NCBI GenBank assembly: GCA_947500435.1
Contig: CANMRV010000002.1
Location: 310,001 to 374,000 of the forward strand
Source: an uncultured Flavobacteriaceae bacterium
Lineage (GTDB): Bacteria; Bacteroidota; Bacteroidia; Flavobacteriales; Flavobacteriaceae
Length of the DNA: 64,000 nt
Direction: 5' to 3'
The position numbers and the translations under genes were made by a program. Below, in pieces: positions 8,884 to 18,107 of this stretch; positions within the stretch are counted from its first letter, which is position 1; each line of letters opens with the position of its first letter. Below the pieces are notes generated by a model, which was given only the letters and a program-made list of their open reading frames with translations, was not told the origin of the DNA and searched no databases.

Positions 8884-11800
8884 ATGAAAAAAATAGCCTT
8901 TGTATTAATCGTCCTAATCGGATTCGTACTCACCAGTTGCGGAGATAATAAAAGGGAAGGGAAACCGAAAGTATTGGTCTTTTCAAAAACTATGGGCTTT
9001 AAGCATGCTTCAATTCCTGTTGGAATTGCGGCGATACAAAAGCTTGGTGCCGAAAATGGTTTTGAAGTTGACACTACCAAAAACGGGGAGATGTTCAACG
9101 AAGACAATTTGAAACAATATTCCACCATAATTTTCTTGAGCACGACTATGAATGTGCTCGATCACACTCAAGAAGCCGCCTTTGAGCGCTATATTCAAGC
9201 TGGTGGAGGTTATGTGGGAGTGCATGCCGCAACGGATACTGAGTACGATTGGGGATGGTACAACAAATTGGTAGGCGCACAATTTTTAAGTCATCCTGCT
9301 GGTACACCAGAAGCTGATTTTATCATCAAGGATAATAGTTTTATTGCAACTAAACATTTTACTGATTCTATTTGGCACCGCTCTGATGAAATTTATAATT
9401 ACAAGAAAATTAACCCTGATGTTAATGTTTTAATGACTGTTGATGAATCCACTTATGAAGGTGGAAAAAACGGAGATTATCACCCTTTTGCTTGGTATCA
9501 TGAATTTGACGGTGGGCGTTCCTTTTATACAGGTGCGGGCCATACTGATGAAAGTTATGCGGAAGAAGCTTTCCTAAAACATTTGTTGGGTGGTATTCAA
9601 TATGCGATTGGAGAGAATTTGGAGTTGGATTATTCAAAGGCTACTTCTCAAATACCGCCAGAGATTGACCGTTTTTCTAAAGTTGTTCTCTCGGAAGGCA
9701 AATTTTACGAACCTACCGAAATGACGATTTTACCGAATAATGATGTATTGATTGCGCAACGCCACGGCGAAATTTTGCGTTACAATGCAGAAACAAAGGA
9801 ATTGACTGAAGTTGCAAAATTGGATGTCTATGATAAGACATTAAATACCCCCGGGGTAAATGCGGAGGAAGGATTAATGGGCTTACAAAAAGACCCCAAC
9901 TACGCAACGAACAACTGGATTTATGTCTTTTATGCGCCAACCGGAGATGAGGATGTAAATCGTTTATCAAGATTTAAATATACTGATGGCAAATTCGATA
10001 TGGCTTCAGAACAAAAGATTCTTGATGTAGGTTCGCAAAGAGAAATATGTTGTCATACGGGAGGGTCAATTGCTTTTGGTGGAGATGGACTATTATATCT
10101 TTCCACAGGGGATAATTCTACACCTTTTAACGAAAGAGGTGCGACCTATGTCAATGATGGTTATGCCCCTTTGAATGATCTTCCGGGGAAACAACAATAT
10201 GACGCCAGACGTTCTTCAGGAAACACGAATGATTTACGTGGAAAAATACTTCGTATCAGAGTAAACGAGGATGGTAGTTATGATATTCCCGAAGGAAATT
10301 TATTTGCCGTTGGTACAGATAAAACCCGCCCAGAGATTTATACGATGGGGCATCGCAATCCATACCGTATTTCGGTGGATTCCAAGCGGGGTTATGTTTA
10401 TTGGGGCGATGTTGGTCCTGATGCGAGGGAAGATAAACTTGATACTAGGGGCCCCAGAGGTTACGATGAAATGAACCAAGCAAGGGAAGCGGGGAATTTC
10501 GGATGGCCCTTATTTATAGGGGACAACAAGCCTTATATGGATTATGATTATGCAACTGGGGAAAGCGGAATCACCTTTGACCCCGAAAAACCCATTAACG
10601 ATTCTCAAAACAATACAGGGTTACGCGAACTACCACCTGCACAGCCTGCATATGTTTTTTACCCATATGCTGAAACCACCGAATTCCCGCAGGTGACCAC
10701 AGGCGGAAGAAACGCCATGGCTGGACCTACCTATTATTCCGATGAGTTCCCGAATGGGGGAGGTATACCTAGTTATTATGATGGTAAAGTAATTATCTAC
10801 GATTGGATGCGTGGTTGGATGAAGGCAGTAACTTTGTTTGAAGATGGTTCTTTCAATAAGATGGAACCTTTTGCGTCAGAGATCGATCTTAATAATTTAA
10901 GTGATATGGAAATGGGCCCTGATGGACGTATATATTTACTAGAATATGGTAGTGCGTGGTTTTCGGCGAATGATGACTCAGGATTAAGTTATGTGGAGTT
11001 CAATGGAGGAAATCGCCCTCCTGTTATAGATAATATGATTGTAGATAAAACATCAGGAAAACTTCCCCTGACAATAAATGCCAGTGTTGAAGCAAGAGAC
11101 CGAGAGAAAGATGCCGTAAGTTATATATGGGATTTAGGAAACGGGGAAACCAAGGAGACTACTGAACCCAAAATCACACATACTTATGCTGATGCAGGAG
11201 ATTATAAAGTATCCGTTGAAGTAAAAGATGCCGGAGGAGAATCTGCAATGAGTCAAATGGTTTCAGTAGTTGCTGGAAACGCCAGACCTGAGTTGGTCAT
11301 TAATATTACTGCAGGAAATTCTTCTTTCTTCGTGCCTGGGCAGCCAGTAAATTATGAAGTTTCGGTAACTGATGAAGAAGGTGAAATCGATGCATCGAAT
11401 ATTTATGTCTCGGTGGATTATTTGGAAGGAATGGATAAAGTTGCGATGTCTCTTGGGCACCAACAAGTATCCGCTGCGGTCACGGGCAAAGCCCTTACGC
11501 TTGGAATGGATTGTAAATCATGTCATAAGGAAGCAGAAGCATCCATAGGACCAAATTATAGGGAAGTTGCCCAAAAATACAAAGATGACAAAGGAGCAAT
11601 GGCTTACCTTCAGAAGAAAATTAAAGAAGGTGGTTCGGGTGTTTGGGGTGATGTTATGATGGCAGCGCACCCTAATATTTCTTCGGACGAGACGCGCCAA
11701 ATAGCAACCTATATCATGTCATTGGCAGGTGATGGAAACAAGAAACCTTCTTTACCTCCAAAAGGCTCAGTGGTGGCAGAAGCTGCCAAACCAGGTCATA

Positions 11801-12276
11801 TGATGGTTCTAACAGCGAGTTATACTGATCGAGGGGCGGAAGGAGCTGCGCCTTTAACAGGTTCCAAATCGATAGCCTTATCAAGCAACACGGTATTGTT
11901 CAATGATAAAATGAACACTGAAGGTATGCAGTCTGTTGCTTTCAATGGAATGGACTTATTACTCTTGGCTGGAGCCAAAGGATGGTTTGAATTACCAGAA
12001 ATAGATCTTTCAGGGGTAAAAGCGGCTATCATAGCAGCAGGATGGCAAGAAGCTCCAAAAGTAGCTTACGATTTTGAAGTGCGTTCAGGGTCTCCTGACG
12101 GAGAAGTCATCGGCAAAGGAAGAATGAATGTACCTCCTGCCGGAGCACCTGGTGGGGCGGCAGTTGTCCCTCTAACTGGAGAAGTTGATGGTAAGACCAA
12201 TTTGTATATTACCTATGCGGTTGAAGAGGGTAAAACTCCTGCACAAGTAGCCTTGGTGAATACAACCTTTAATTAG
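8884..12276 (+). CDS. Multidomain lipoprotein: ThuA + PQQ-type sugar dehydrogenase + PKD + cytochrome c + C-terminal sugar-binding-like domain
   Basis: 1130 residues with a lipoprotein signal (MKKIAFVLIVLIGFVLTSC). In order: a ThuA trehalose-utilisation-type domain (about 30-240; HAATDTEYDW, the PFAWYHEFDGGRSFYTGAGH stretch), a glucose/sorbosone dehydrogenase-like propeller (about 265-700; EEGLMGLQKDP, ICCHTGGSIAFGGDGLLY, LRGKILRI, YTMGHRNPYRI), a PKD domain (about 710-800), a class I cytochrome c with CKSCH haem site at residues 877-881, and a C-terminal CBM6-like domain. The layout suggests envelope oxidation of a sugar with electrons passed to the tethered haem. Such fusions are known in Bacteroidetes and Planctomycetes; the substrate is unknown. 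A terminator follows at 12301. Confidence 0.9.
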   Translation: MKKIAFVLIVLIGFVLTSCGDNKREGKPKVLVFSKTMGFKHASIPVGIAAIQKLGAENGFEVDTTKNGEMFNEDNLKQYSTIIFLSTTMNVLDHTQEAAFERYIQAGGGYVGVHAATDTEYDWGWYNKLVGAQFLSHPAGTPEADFIIKDNSFIATKHFTDSIWHRSDEIYNYKKINPDVNVLMTVDESTYEGGKNGDYHPFAWYHEFDGGRSFYTGAGHTDESYAEEAFLKHLLGGIQYAIGENLELDYSKATSQIPPEIDRFSKVVLSEGKFYEPTEMTILPNNDVLIAQRHGEILRYNAETKELTEVAKLDVYDKTLNTPGVNAEEGLMGLQKDPNYATNNWIYVFYAPTGDEDVNRLSRFKYTDGKFDMASEQKILDVGSQREICCHTGGSIAFGGDGLLYLSTGDNSTPFNERGATYVNDGYAPLNDLPGKQQYDARRSSGNTNDLRGKILRIRVNEDGSYDIPEGNLFAVGTDKTRPEIYTMGHRNPYRISVDSKRGYVYWGDVGPDAREDKLDTRGPRGYDEMNQAREAGNFGWPLFIGDNKPYMDYDYATGESGITFDPEKPINDSQNNTGLRELPPAQPAYVFYPYAETTEFPQVTTGGRNAMAGPTYYSDEFPNGGGIPSYYDGKVIIYDWMRGWMKAVTLFEDGSFNKMEPFASEIDLNNLSDMEMGPDGRIYLLEYGSAWFSANDDSGLSYVEFNGGNRPPVIDNMIVDKTSGKLPLTINASVEARDREKDAVSYIWDLGNGETKETTEPKITHTYADAGDYKVSVEVKDAGGESAMSQMVSVVAGNARPELVINITAGNSSFFVPGQPVNYEVSVTDEEGEIDASNIYVSVDYLEGMDKVAMSLGHQQVSAAVTGKALTLGMDCKSCHKEAEASIGPNYREVAQKYKDDKGAMAYLQKKIKEGGSGVWGDVMMAAHPNISSDETRQIATYIMSLAGDGNKKPSLPPKGSVVAEAAKPGHMMVLTASYTDRGAEGAAPLTGSKSIALSSNTVLFNDKMNTEGMQSVAFNGMDLLLLAGAKGWFELPEIDLSGVKAAIIAAGWQEAPKVAYDFEVRSGSPDGEVIGKGRMNVPPAGAPGGAAVVPLTGEVDGKTNLYITYAVEEGKTPAQVALVNTTFN

Positions 12277-12300
12277 ACGAATATATTTTATAAATTCAAA

Positions 12301-12329
12301 GCATCCGATTTTGTCGGATGCTTTTTTTA
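12301..12329 (+). terminator. Rho-independent terminator after the ThuA fusion gene
   Basis: Stem GCATCCGA (12301-12308) with TCGGATGC (12314-12321), loop TTTTG, then a T run. It overlaps the upstream-most possible start of the next gene, which argues that the M23 peptidase starts further downstream. Confidence 0.9.
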
Positions 12330-12341
12330 TTTTCGATTCAG

Positions 12342-12920
12342 ATGATAACCAACACCACCAGACGATTTTGGTACGCCTTATTGATGTCTCTTGCCTTTTT
12401 GGTAAGGAATCGTAGTATGCGAAAATGGTTTTGGGTGCCTTTGGTTATCATAGGGATTGGTTTTCTACTTCCCCAGAATATGATTATTCCGGTTAAAGAT
12501 GCTACTACCAAAAGCTGGGACGATGAATCTTTTTGGGCCTACCCGTGGGGGACTTCAATTACACATAAAGGAATAGATATTTTTGCAAATAAGGGAACTG
12601 ACATTGTCGCCGCAACAAACGGAATTGTAGTGTATACTTATGAGGGTGGAAAAGGAGGGAAGTCCGTTATGGTATTAGGTCCGAAATGGAGGTTTCACTA
12701 TTACGCCCATATGGATGAAATCAAGACCTTTGTTTTCAAGCCCTTGAAAAGAGGAACCGTTATTGGTACCGTCGGTAATACCGGAAATGCTATAAATACA
12801 CCGCCGCATTTGCATTATGCGATTACGACCCCTTTTCCGTATCCGAACTTATATGATGATGAATCAGTTCAGGGCTGGAAGCGTATGTTTCATTTAGACC
12901 CTGATATTTGGTTGAGGTGA
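12342..12920 (+). CDS. M23 family metallopeptidase (LytM domain), membrane anchored
   Basis: The ATG at 12318 lies inside a terminator stem, so I place the start at 12342 (MITNTTRRFW), giving 192 residues; the ATG at 12384 is a further possibility. A hydrophobic segment (WFWVPLVIIGIGFLLP) anchors the protein, followed by a LytM/M23 domain with HKGIDIFANKGTD (H-x3-D zinc ligands) and PPHLHYAI (HxH motif) plus YYAHMD. M23 enzymes with intact zinc ligands are usually peptidoglycan endopeptidases acting on the crosslink peptides. The set of ligands here looks complete, so activity is likely. Confidence 0.85.
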   Translation: MITNTTRRFWYALLMSLAFLVRNRSMRKWFWVPLVIIGIGFLLPQNMIIPVKDATTKSWDDESFWAYPWGTSITHKGIDIFANKGTDIVAATNGIVVYTYEGGKGGKSVMVLGPKWRFHYYAHMDEIKTFVFKPLKRGTVIGTVGNTGNAINTPPHLHYAITTPFPYPNLYDDESVQGWKRMFHLDPDIWLR

Positions 12921-12934
12921 TATACTTTTGCTTT

Positions 12935-13225
12935 ATGGATTATCAAGAATTCGAAAAAACATTGACGGAAGAACGTCCACCAAAAGATTGGACAAAATCA
13001 CTAAAGGCTCTTTGGTACGATGCCAAAGGAAATTGGGAAGCAGCCCATGACATTGTAGACGGAATGAACAATGAAACAGCTAAATGGGTCCATGCCTATT
13101 TACACCGTAAAGAAGGCGATGATTGGAATGCCGGGTATTGGTATCGTCAAGCCGAAAAAAGTTTTCCAAAAAGCACTCTAGAAGAAGAGCATCGTGAGAT
13201 GGTGGAGTTTATTCTTAACAATTAA
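12935..13225 (+). CDS. Conserved small protein of unknown function
   Basis: The start is set at the ATG at 12935 (MDYQEFEKTLTEE), since the upstream codons overlap the M23 gene and look random; this gives 96 residues. It is soluble, with no signal peptide, rich in Trp (for example KALWYDAKGNWEAAHDIVDG, and HRKEGDDWNAGYWYRQA), a pattern I recognise from small conserved proteins of Bacteroidetes and related phyla without assigned function. The helix-rich pattern resembles a single TPR-like unit. It is close behind the M23 gene and probably co-transcribed. Its stop codon touches the 3' end of the frameshifted gene on the other strand. Confidence 0.75.
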   Translation: MDYQEFEKTLTEERPPKDWTKSLKALWYDAKGNWEAAHDIVDGMNNETAKWVHAYLHRKEGDDWNAGYWYRQAEKSFPKSTLEEEHREMVEFILNN

Positions 13226-13459
13226 GAATTAGTTTCCCTAAACATTTTTCTAGGTTTTAAAGAAAGCATTATTACTAGTAAAATTGGGGTCCATAAGGCA
13301 AAAGTCCAACCAATCAAAAACAACATCGAAAAGCCTATTATCGTAAAAATGGCAAAGGCCGCGATATACAAAAATCCTTTTTTAGTGTCCTTCTCATGAT
13401 ACGCATCTACTAAATAAAAAAAGCACGGGAACTACTGTTATGAAAGGTAGAATACTCAT
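13222..13459 (-). pseudogene. Small two-helix membrane protein gene broken by a frameshift in an A7/T7 run
   Basis: On the minus strand an ATG at 13459 opens MSILPFITVVPVLF, which runs out of frame at a homopolymer (A7 at 13416-13422 on the plus strand) and meets a stop soon after. Removing one base there joins it to a second open frame reading YLVDAYHEKDTKKGFLYIAA ... LKPRKMFRETNS, ending at the TAA at 13222-13224. The repaired product would be about 78 residues with two to three hydrophobic helices. The total length (238 nt) is one base over a multiple of three. It may be a real inactivating mutation, programmed slippage, or a sequencing error. It fills the otherwise empty 310-bp gap. Confidence 0.7.
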
Positions 13460-13535
13460 AATAAAGGTCGGATAGGTTTAACAACTAAACGACCATTTAA
13501 TTATTATGTTATTTATTTCATGGACAAATTGAATA

Positions 13536-14309
13536 TCAATAATCTGAATACTCCGTAGGGTATAAAAACAGCGTTACATTTTTTGAAACCGTATTTTGAT
13601 ATTTAGGTACTACTTTAAGTTTCGACCATACTGGTGAATCGCTAAAAGCCTTCCAATTGGCATCTCTGGTTTCTTGATTAGCATGCGTGGTCATGTACAT
13701 TAGATTGGGCATGGTTGGGCCAGATAAAACTTCAGCATAAAAAACCGCATTAAAACCTAGTTGGTCAAACAGTTTTATTTCACCGCCAGCATTGAACATA
13801 TCCACCTTCTTCTTATATAGTTCTTCGGTTGCGGCTTCATAGCTTCGCAGTTCATAAATACGGTCTTCACGGGGCCCATCTAATTTTGACGCTTCCATTT
13901 GAGGCATATCAATAAATGCTTTCATCAACACGGATTCAATACGCTGGTATGGAGGGTTGTCGTGTGATGCTTGTAAATAAGTCTTTCCATTTTCTTGGTA
14001 GGATTTGTTAGTGGACAAAGCATCATCCAACAAGCGGAATTGTACCAAGGACGAAAATGGAATCAATACGTAGGTTTTTTTAGGGGTATCAGTTTCCGTG
14101 GGTCTTGGTTTGAAAACCCCAATATTTTTAATGTCAAACTGTTTTAATGCCGGTAGGAAAGCATTTTTTAGAAAGTCATCAGTTGTCTTTTCCTGTGCTT
14201 CGGTTTCAAAAGAATATGTTTTAAGCTGGTAATACTCTTGGGTTTGTGCACTCCCTTGAGATATTGTGAAAAGGCAGATGATTACTAGAAGGTTTTTTAA
14301 TGCTCTCAT
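13536..14309 (-). CDS. NIPSNAP family protein, exported
   Basis: 257 residues with a cleavable signal peptide (MRALKNLLVIICLFTISQGSAQ). Two NIPSNAP/ferredoxin-like repeats can be seen, one beginning YYQLKTYSFETEAQ and the other RIYELRSYEAATEE, each followed by a helix and an F-G-V-F or FNAVFYAE strand. NIPSNAP domains form dimeric alpha-beta barrels; Bacteroidetes often have exported versions near sugar-catabolism genes, but the role is unknown. It is transcribed after the GNAT gene by 36 bp and may share its message. Confidence 0.85.
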   Translation of the reverse strand: MRALKNLLVIICLFTISQGSAQTQEYYQLKTYSFETEAQEKTTDDFLKNAFLPALKQFDIKNIGVFKPRPTETDTPKKTYVLIPFSSLVQFRLLDDALSTNKSYQENGKTYLQASHDNPPYQRIESVLMKAFIDMPQMEASKLDGPREDRIYELRSYEAATEELYKKKVDMFNAGGEIKLFDQLGFNAVFYAEVLSGPTMPNLMYMTTHANQETRDANWKAFSDSPVWSKLKVVPKYQNTVSKNVTLFLYPTEYSDY

Positions 14310-14326
14310 GATAAATTGATTTAAGT

Positions 14327-14782
14327 TTATGAAGATACATTTTTTTCAAAGCAGACGCTATTTTCAATGCCTTGATATTGTCCGTAATTGGGTATGCGTT
14401 GATAACCGTTCTTTTCGTAAAGGGCAATAGCTTCCGGTTGTCTTTTGCCTGTTTCTAAAATACATCTGGTATTTCCTAGTTCAGAGGTCCATTCTTCAAG
14501 GGCTTTCAAAATCCTTGTGGCATATCCTTTTCCCCGCTCTGTTGGCGGAACGTACATGCGTTTGACTTCCATAGAATTAGTATCAAATGCTTTTATAGCA
14601 CCGCATCCTACTGGAATTTCATTCCGATATAAAACAATGGTATGATTCAGACCATCAATACTATTGAATTGGTGGTAAAAGGCATGGTCATCACCATCTC
14701 GTTCCCCTAAGTCTGCATCCAGTTGTGCGACGAGGTGAATGAAATGTTGGTTTTTAGAATCCGTTCGTTGTAAAGTAATCAT
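14327..14782 (-). CDS. GNAT family N-acetyltransferase
   Basis: The start is chosen at the ATG at 14782 (MITLQRTDSKNQHF); the TTG at 14794 overlaps the upstream stop and adds four residues only. 151 residues carry the acetyl-CoA binding motif A of the GNAT fold (VKRMYVPPTERGKGYATRIL), with the R-x2-G-x-G/A pattern, and motif B (EKNGYQRIPNYGQY). The substrate is unknown. Only nine bases separate it from the metallophosphatase gene upstream. Confidence 0.88.
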   Translation of the reverse strand: MITLQRTDSKNQHFIHLVAQLDADLGERDGDDHAFYHQFNSIDGLNHTIVLYRNEIPVGCGAIKAFDTNSMEVKRMYVPPTERGKGYATRILKALEEWTSELGNTRCILETGKRQPEAIALYEKNGYQRIPNYGQYQGIENSVCFEKNVSS

Positions 14783-14790
14783 AAGAAAAA

Positions 14791-15702
14791 TCAAACGTTT
14801 ATGGAAACACCATTTGCGATACTATTTTTTGAACTGTCAAAATAGAAATCAATTCGACCCAAATTGATTCCGAAGCAACCTACTTGATTTACGAGTACCT
14901 CTTTGTCTTTACTATTTCTAACAATTGTCGGCTTGTCTAAAAATGTATGGGTATGTCCACCAATAATAAGATTGGTATAATCTGTTTTTGAGGCAAGCGT
15001 AAGGTCGTCTGGCCTCTTTTCCCATGCTTCGTACTCATAACCCAAATGTGATAAACAGATGACGAGGTCACATTGTTCTTCTTCTTTCAATTTACGTTCG
15101 GAATCCAAGGCAATTTCATAAGGATCTAAATAAACGGTTTCCTTGTAAAGTTTCTTGCTTACCAGACCTTCAAGTCCTATGCCGATTCCGTAAACCCCAA
15201 TTTTTATACCATCACAATTATAGGTTTTATAGGGTTTGGTATGCCCGTTCATCAAAGTATTACTGAAATCATAATTGGCACTTAGCAATTCAAATTTGGC
15301 ATGGGGAAGTTGCGCGTAAAGTCCATTTAATCCGTTGTCAAAATCATGATTTCCAATAGTCGCAGCATCATATTTGAGCATGCTCATGAGTTTAAATTCG
15401 AGTTCTCCACCGTAAAAATTAAAATAGGGAGTTCCTTGAAAGATATCTCCTGCATCAAACAATAGAGTGTTTTTATTCTCCTTTCGGATGGAATCTACAA
15501 GAACCGCTCTTCGCGCAAGTCCGCCAAGGTTGGGGAATTCGGAGTGGTCTTTGGGAAAAGTGTCAATGTGGCTGTGGACATCATTTGTATGTAAAATAGT
15601 GATGTGCTTTTTAGAATCCCCAAGGCAAGAGTTCAATGAGAGTCCGCTTAGGCTAGCTATTGCTGCTGTTGAGGTGTTTTTTATAAATTTTCTCCTTTCC
15701 AT
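14791..15702 (-). CDS. Metallophosphatase, N-terminal half of a split 5'-nucleotidase, Tat signal
   Basis: 303 residues. The N-terminus has a twin-arginine type signal (MERRKFIKNTSTAAIASLSG) ending in a Cys that could be lipidated. The calcineurin-like phosphatase motifs are complete: ILHTNDVHSHID, LFDAGDIFQGT, IGNHDFDNGL, LSHLGYEYE and GGHTHT. This is the catalytic domain of UshA-type 5'-nucleotidases, which use two metal ions to dephosphorylate nucleotides in the envelope. The substrate-binding C-terminal domain is encoded by the preceding gene (15706-16470), three bases away, so the two products probably work as a complex. Confidence 0.9.
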   Translation of the reverse strand: MERRKFIKNTSTAAIASLSGLSLNSCLGDSKKHITILHTNDVHSHIDTFPKDHSEFPNLGGLARRAVLVDSIRKENKNTLLFDAGDIFQGTPYFNFYGGELEFKLMSMLKYDAATIGNHDFDNGLNGLYAQLPHAKFELLSANYDFSNTLMNGHTKPYKTYNCDGIKIGVYGIGIGLEGLVSKKLYKETVYLDPYEIALDSERKLKEEEQCDLVICLSHLGYEYEAWEKRPDDLTLASKTDYTNLIIGGHTHTFLDKPTIVRNSKDKEVLVNQVGCFGINLGRIDFYFDSSKNSIANGVSINV

Positions 15703-15705
15703 TCT

Positions 15706-16470
15706 TTACTGCTGTTTATAAAACCTATCATCAACTACTGACCTAACCGTATCAACTTTTGAAAAATAATCGATCATTGCATTTCGGATTAAATAGTCTG
15801 TATCCGTTGTGCCGAGCATTCCCTTGAAGAAACCCATATTGTCGCCGCCAGTAACCAGATAGTTCGAAGTAGCCACATGGTAATTTCTGTTTTTGTCAAA
15901 AGCTTTTCCTTGAATTTTTAATGAGGCTAGTTTGTTGTTAGCGTCAAGAATAATTTGCATTCCTGCTATTGGATGTGCTCGTTTCGAATTCACTAAAAAA
16001 TCTATCATTTCTAGAACAGATTTTCCGCTTAACTCAACAACAACAATAGAATTTTCGAAAGGCATTACTTCATAAGCCGTACGTGCCGATACCTTTCCTT
16101 TGGAGATAATAGAGCGAATTCCCCCATGGTTCATAAGCACAAAATCAATGTCTTTACCAGCACGGGATTTAAAAATTGGGTTTGCTTCTTCTAGGATAAT
16201 ATCAGCCATTAAATTACCTGCCGAAGTATTATATGTGCCATCAGTTTTCGTAAGCATTTTAGGAGCGTAGGCCAAAGTACTATCCAGTATTTGGTCAACC
16301 CTTTTGCGATAGGGAGCTACGAAGTTTTCAATAGAATCGATTTCGACAAAAGAACTATCAATGGCTATGTATTTGGCATCAATTTTGGAGAGGGTAGAAG
16401 TAGATTCTTTACAGGAGGCAAAAAGGATAAAAGTTATAATTATAACAAATTGTTGTATTTTTAAATTCAT
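15706..16470 (-). CDS. 5'-nucleotidase C-terminal domain lipoprotein
   Basis: 254 residues with a lipoprotein signal (MNLKIQQFVIIITFILFASC). It consists of the 5'-nucleotidase C-terminal domain alone: GNLMADIILEEAN, FVLMNHGGIRS, GKVSARTAYEVMPFENSIVV and VATSNYLVTGGDNMGFF, which in UshA form the nucleotide-binding lobe. The catalytic metallophosphatase lobe is the next gene. Splitting of UshA into two genes is usual in Flavobacteriaceae. The role is probably nucleotide salvage at the envelope. Confidence 0.88.
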   Translation of the reverse strand: MNLKIQQFVIIITFILFASCKESTSTLSKIDAKYIAIDSSFVEIDSIENFVAPYRKRVDQILDSTLAYAPKMLTKTDGTYNTSAGNLMADIILEEANPIFKSRAGKDIDFVLMNHGGIRSIISKGKVSARTAYEVMPFENSIVVVELSGKSVLEMIDFLVNSKRAHPIAGMQIILDANNKLASLKIQGKAFDKNRNYHVATSNYLVTGGDNMGFFKGMLGTTDTDYLIRNAMIDYFSKVDTVRSVVDDRFYKQQ

Positions 16471-16512
16471 AATCCTTTTTATCTTGCGCCTGAAATATGT
16501 ATCGATATTCTT

Positions 16513-16520
16513 TACATTTG
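16513..16520 (+). promoter_or_regulatory. Candidate -7 box of the DUF6913-dapA unit
   Basis: TACATTTG matches the Bacteroidetes -7 consensus TAnnTTTG and lies 31 bp before the ATG at 16551. No clear -33 box was seen. Confidence 0.4.
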
Positions 16521-16550
16521 TCTAAAGACAAGTTCCAAAGGTAAAAATAC

Positions 16551-17084
16551 ATGTTTAAGGGAATAAAAGATAAATTCAAGTATAAATCAGGCGTTAAATT
16601 TTTAAAAGAAGAGCTTAAAAAGCCATTCGATCCTGTGCAGCGTAAAAAGGGTATTACCTCGGTAGCGTGCTTGGTCGATTTAGATGCCTTTGAAAATGCG
16701 AATTTGTTTTATGAGTTTGTAGAGGATTATGCCTTACGGCCCAATGCAGTTAAAATTATTGGATACAAAAGCTATTATGATAAAAATTCCCCTTATTCTA
16801 CTCCTGTTTTCTCCGATAAGGATTTGGGTTGGAATGGGAACATCGAAAATAGCTATGTACTTGAATTTTTAAGTCGGGAGTATGATATGCTGGTCAATTA
16901 TTACACTCAAGAAAATCTATTGTTACAAATTATGAGTGTGAAGACAAGAGCTAGAGTCCGTGTCGGATTTAAAGAAGTTGATTCTAGGTTCAATGATTTG
17001 ATTTTAGATACTCCAATGAAAGATTTTAAAGTTTTTAAACAAGAGCTAAAGAAATATTTAAAGGTTCTTAACGAGATAAAATAA
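16551..17084 (+). CDS. DUF6913-like conserved protein upstream of dapA
   Basis: 177 residues, soluble, no signal. Features are an N-terminal basic stretch ([20 protein letters not shown]), [20 protein letters not shown], and a C-terminal segment ([13 protein letters not shown] then [10 protein letters not shown]). I recognise it as the uncharacterised family that sits directly upstream of dapA in Flavobacteriaceae; I believe it is DUF6913, though the number is from memory. Its stop codon overlaps the dapA start by one base, so the two are translationally coupled. Function unknown. Confidence 0.7.
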   Translation: MFKGIKDKFKYKSGVKFLKEELKKPFDPVQRKKGITSVACLVDLDAFENANLFYEFVEDYALRPNAVKIIGYKSYYDKNSPYSTPVFSDKDLGWNGNIENSYVLEFLSREYDMLVNYYTQENLLLQIMSVKTRARVRVGFKEVDSRFNDLILDTPMKDFKVFKQELKKYLKVLNEIK

Positions 17085-17974
17085 TGAAGCAGATAGTAGG
17101 TACAGGTGTAGCGTTGGTAACTCCGTTTAAAAAAGATTTTTCCATTGATACAGAGGCTTTAGGGCGCATTGTAAACTATTGCATCGATGGAGCAGTGGAT
17201 TATCTTGTGGTCCTTGGTACTACCGGCGAATCGGTCACCTTGAATAAGGCAGAAAAAATGCTTGTGATGGATACTATTGTTAAAGCCAATGGAGGACGAT
17301 TACCTTTGGTTCTAGGAATAGGTGGAAACAGTACCTATCGCGTTGCTCATGAAGTACAATCCTTTCAATCGGATGATTTTGATGCTATTCTCTCAGTCTC
17401 TCCTTATTATAACAAGCCTACCCAAGAGGGAATTTATCAACATTTTAAGGCCATTTCTGAAGTAGCTACGAAACCTATTATTCTTTATAACGTGCCAGGA
17501 AGGACAGGCAGCAACATGTTGCCAAGTACCGTACTTCGACTTGCTGCCGATTTTGATAATATTGTGGGAATCAAAGAGGCTGTGGGTGAAATGAATCAGG
17601 TCCGAGAACTTATAGCGGGAAAACCAGAAGGTTTCTATGTAATTTCTGGGGATGACCCAACTGCTTTGGACACGGTTTTAGCAGGAGGTTCTGGGGTAAT
17701 TTCAGTTCTAGGACAGGGACTTCCGGAAGAATTTTCAACTATGATTCGTTTAGGACTGGAAGGCAATCAAGAAGAAGCCTCAAAGCTTCAGGAGATTATG
17801 TCAGAAGGAATGGACCTTATCTTTGAAGAGGGAAATCCCGCAGGTATAAAGTCTGTTTTTGAAACCCTAGAGCTCTGTGACGCAACCGTGAGACTACCTT
17901 TAGTAGAGGCATCATCTAACTTGAAAGCAAAAATCTCAACTTTCGTAAAATCCTTTAGAAAAGTTACTGCTTGA
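17084..17974 (+). CDS. dapA: 4-hydroxy-tetrahydrodipicolinate synthase
   Basis: 296 residues, the usual length for DapA, which condenses pyruvate with aspartate semialdehyde in lysine and diaminopimelate synthesis. The TIM-barrel signature elements are present: LGTTGES for pyruvate binding, [16 protein letters not shown] with the catalytic Tyr, YNVPGRTG with the substrate Arg, and the Schiff-base Lys at residue 164 in GIKEAVGE. It is coupled to the upstream DUF6913 gene. In Bacteroidetes the product also feeds peptidoglycan crosslinking. Confidence 0.97.
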   Translation: MKQIVGTGVALVTPFKKDFSIDTEALGRIVNYCIDGAVDYLVVLGTTGESVTLNKAEKMLVMDTIVKANGGRLPLVLGIGGNSTYRVAHEVQSFQSDDFDAILSVSPYYNKPTQEGIYQHFKAISEVATKPIILYNVPGRTGSNMLPSTVLRLAADFDNIVGIKEAVGEMNQVRELIAGKPEGFYVISGDDPTALDTVLAGGSGVISVLGQGLPEEFSTMIRLGLEGNQEEASKLQEIMSEGMDLIFEEGNPAGIKSVFETLELCDATVRLPLVEASSNLKAKISTFVKSFRKVTA

Positions 17975-18083
17975 AAGGATTTACACCGTCAACCGTTAAA
18001 TCTTCGCTAAAAGTATTGTCTGTAGGTATTTATCAGTCTATTTTCGTTGGGTAAAAATGTTTTTTATATCCGTTGATAATCCC

Positions 18084-18091
18084 TAATTTTG
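18084..18091 (+). promoter_or_regulatory. Candidate -7 box of the bamD-rpoZ-coaBC unit
   Basis: TAATTTTG fits TAnnTTTG and lies just upstream of bamD; if used, the transcript would start near 18097, which supports the bamD start at 18108 over 18096. Confidence 0.5.
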
Positions 18092-18107
18092 CAAAATGTT
18101 TTTGAAA

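Noticed and set aside
12318..12341. Upstream start for the M23 peptidase
   Set aside because: The ATG lies in the stem of the terminator of the preceding gene.
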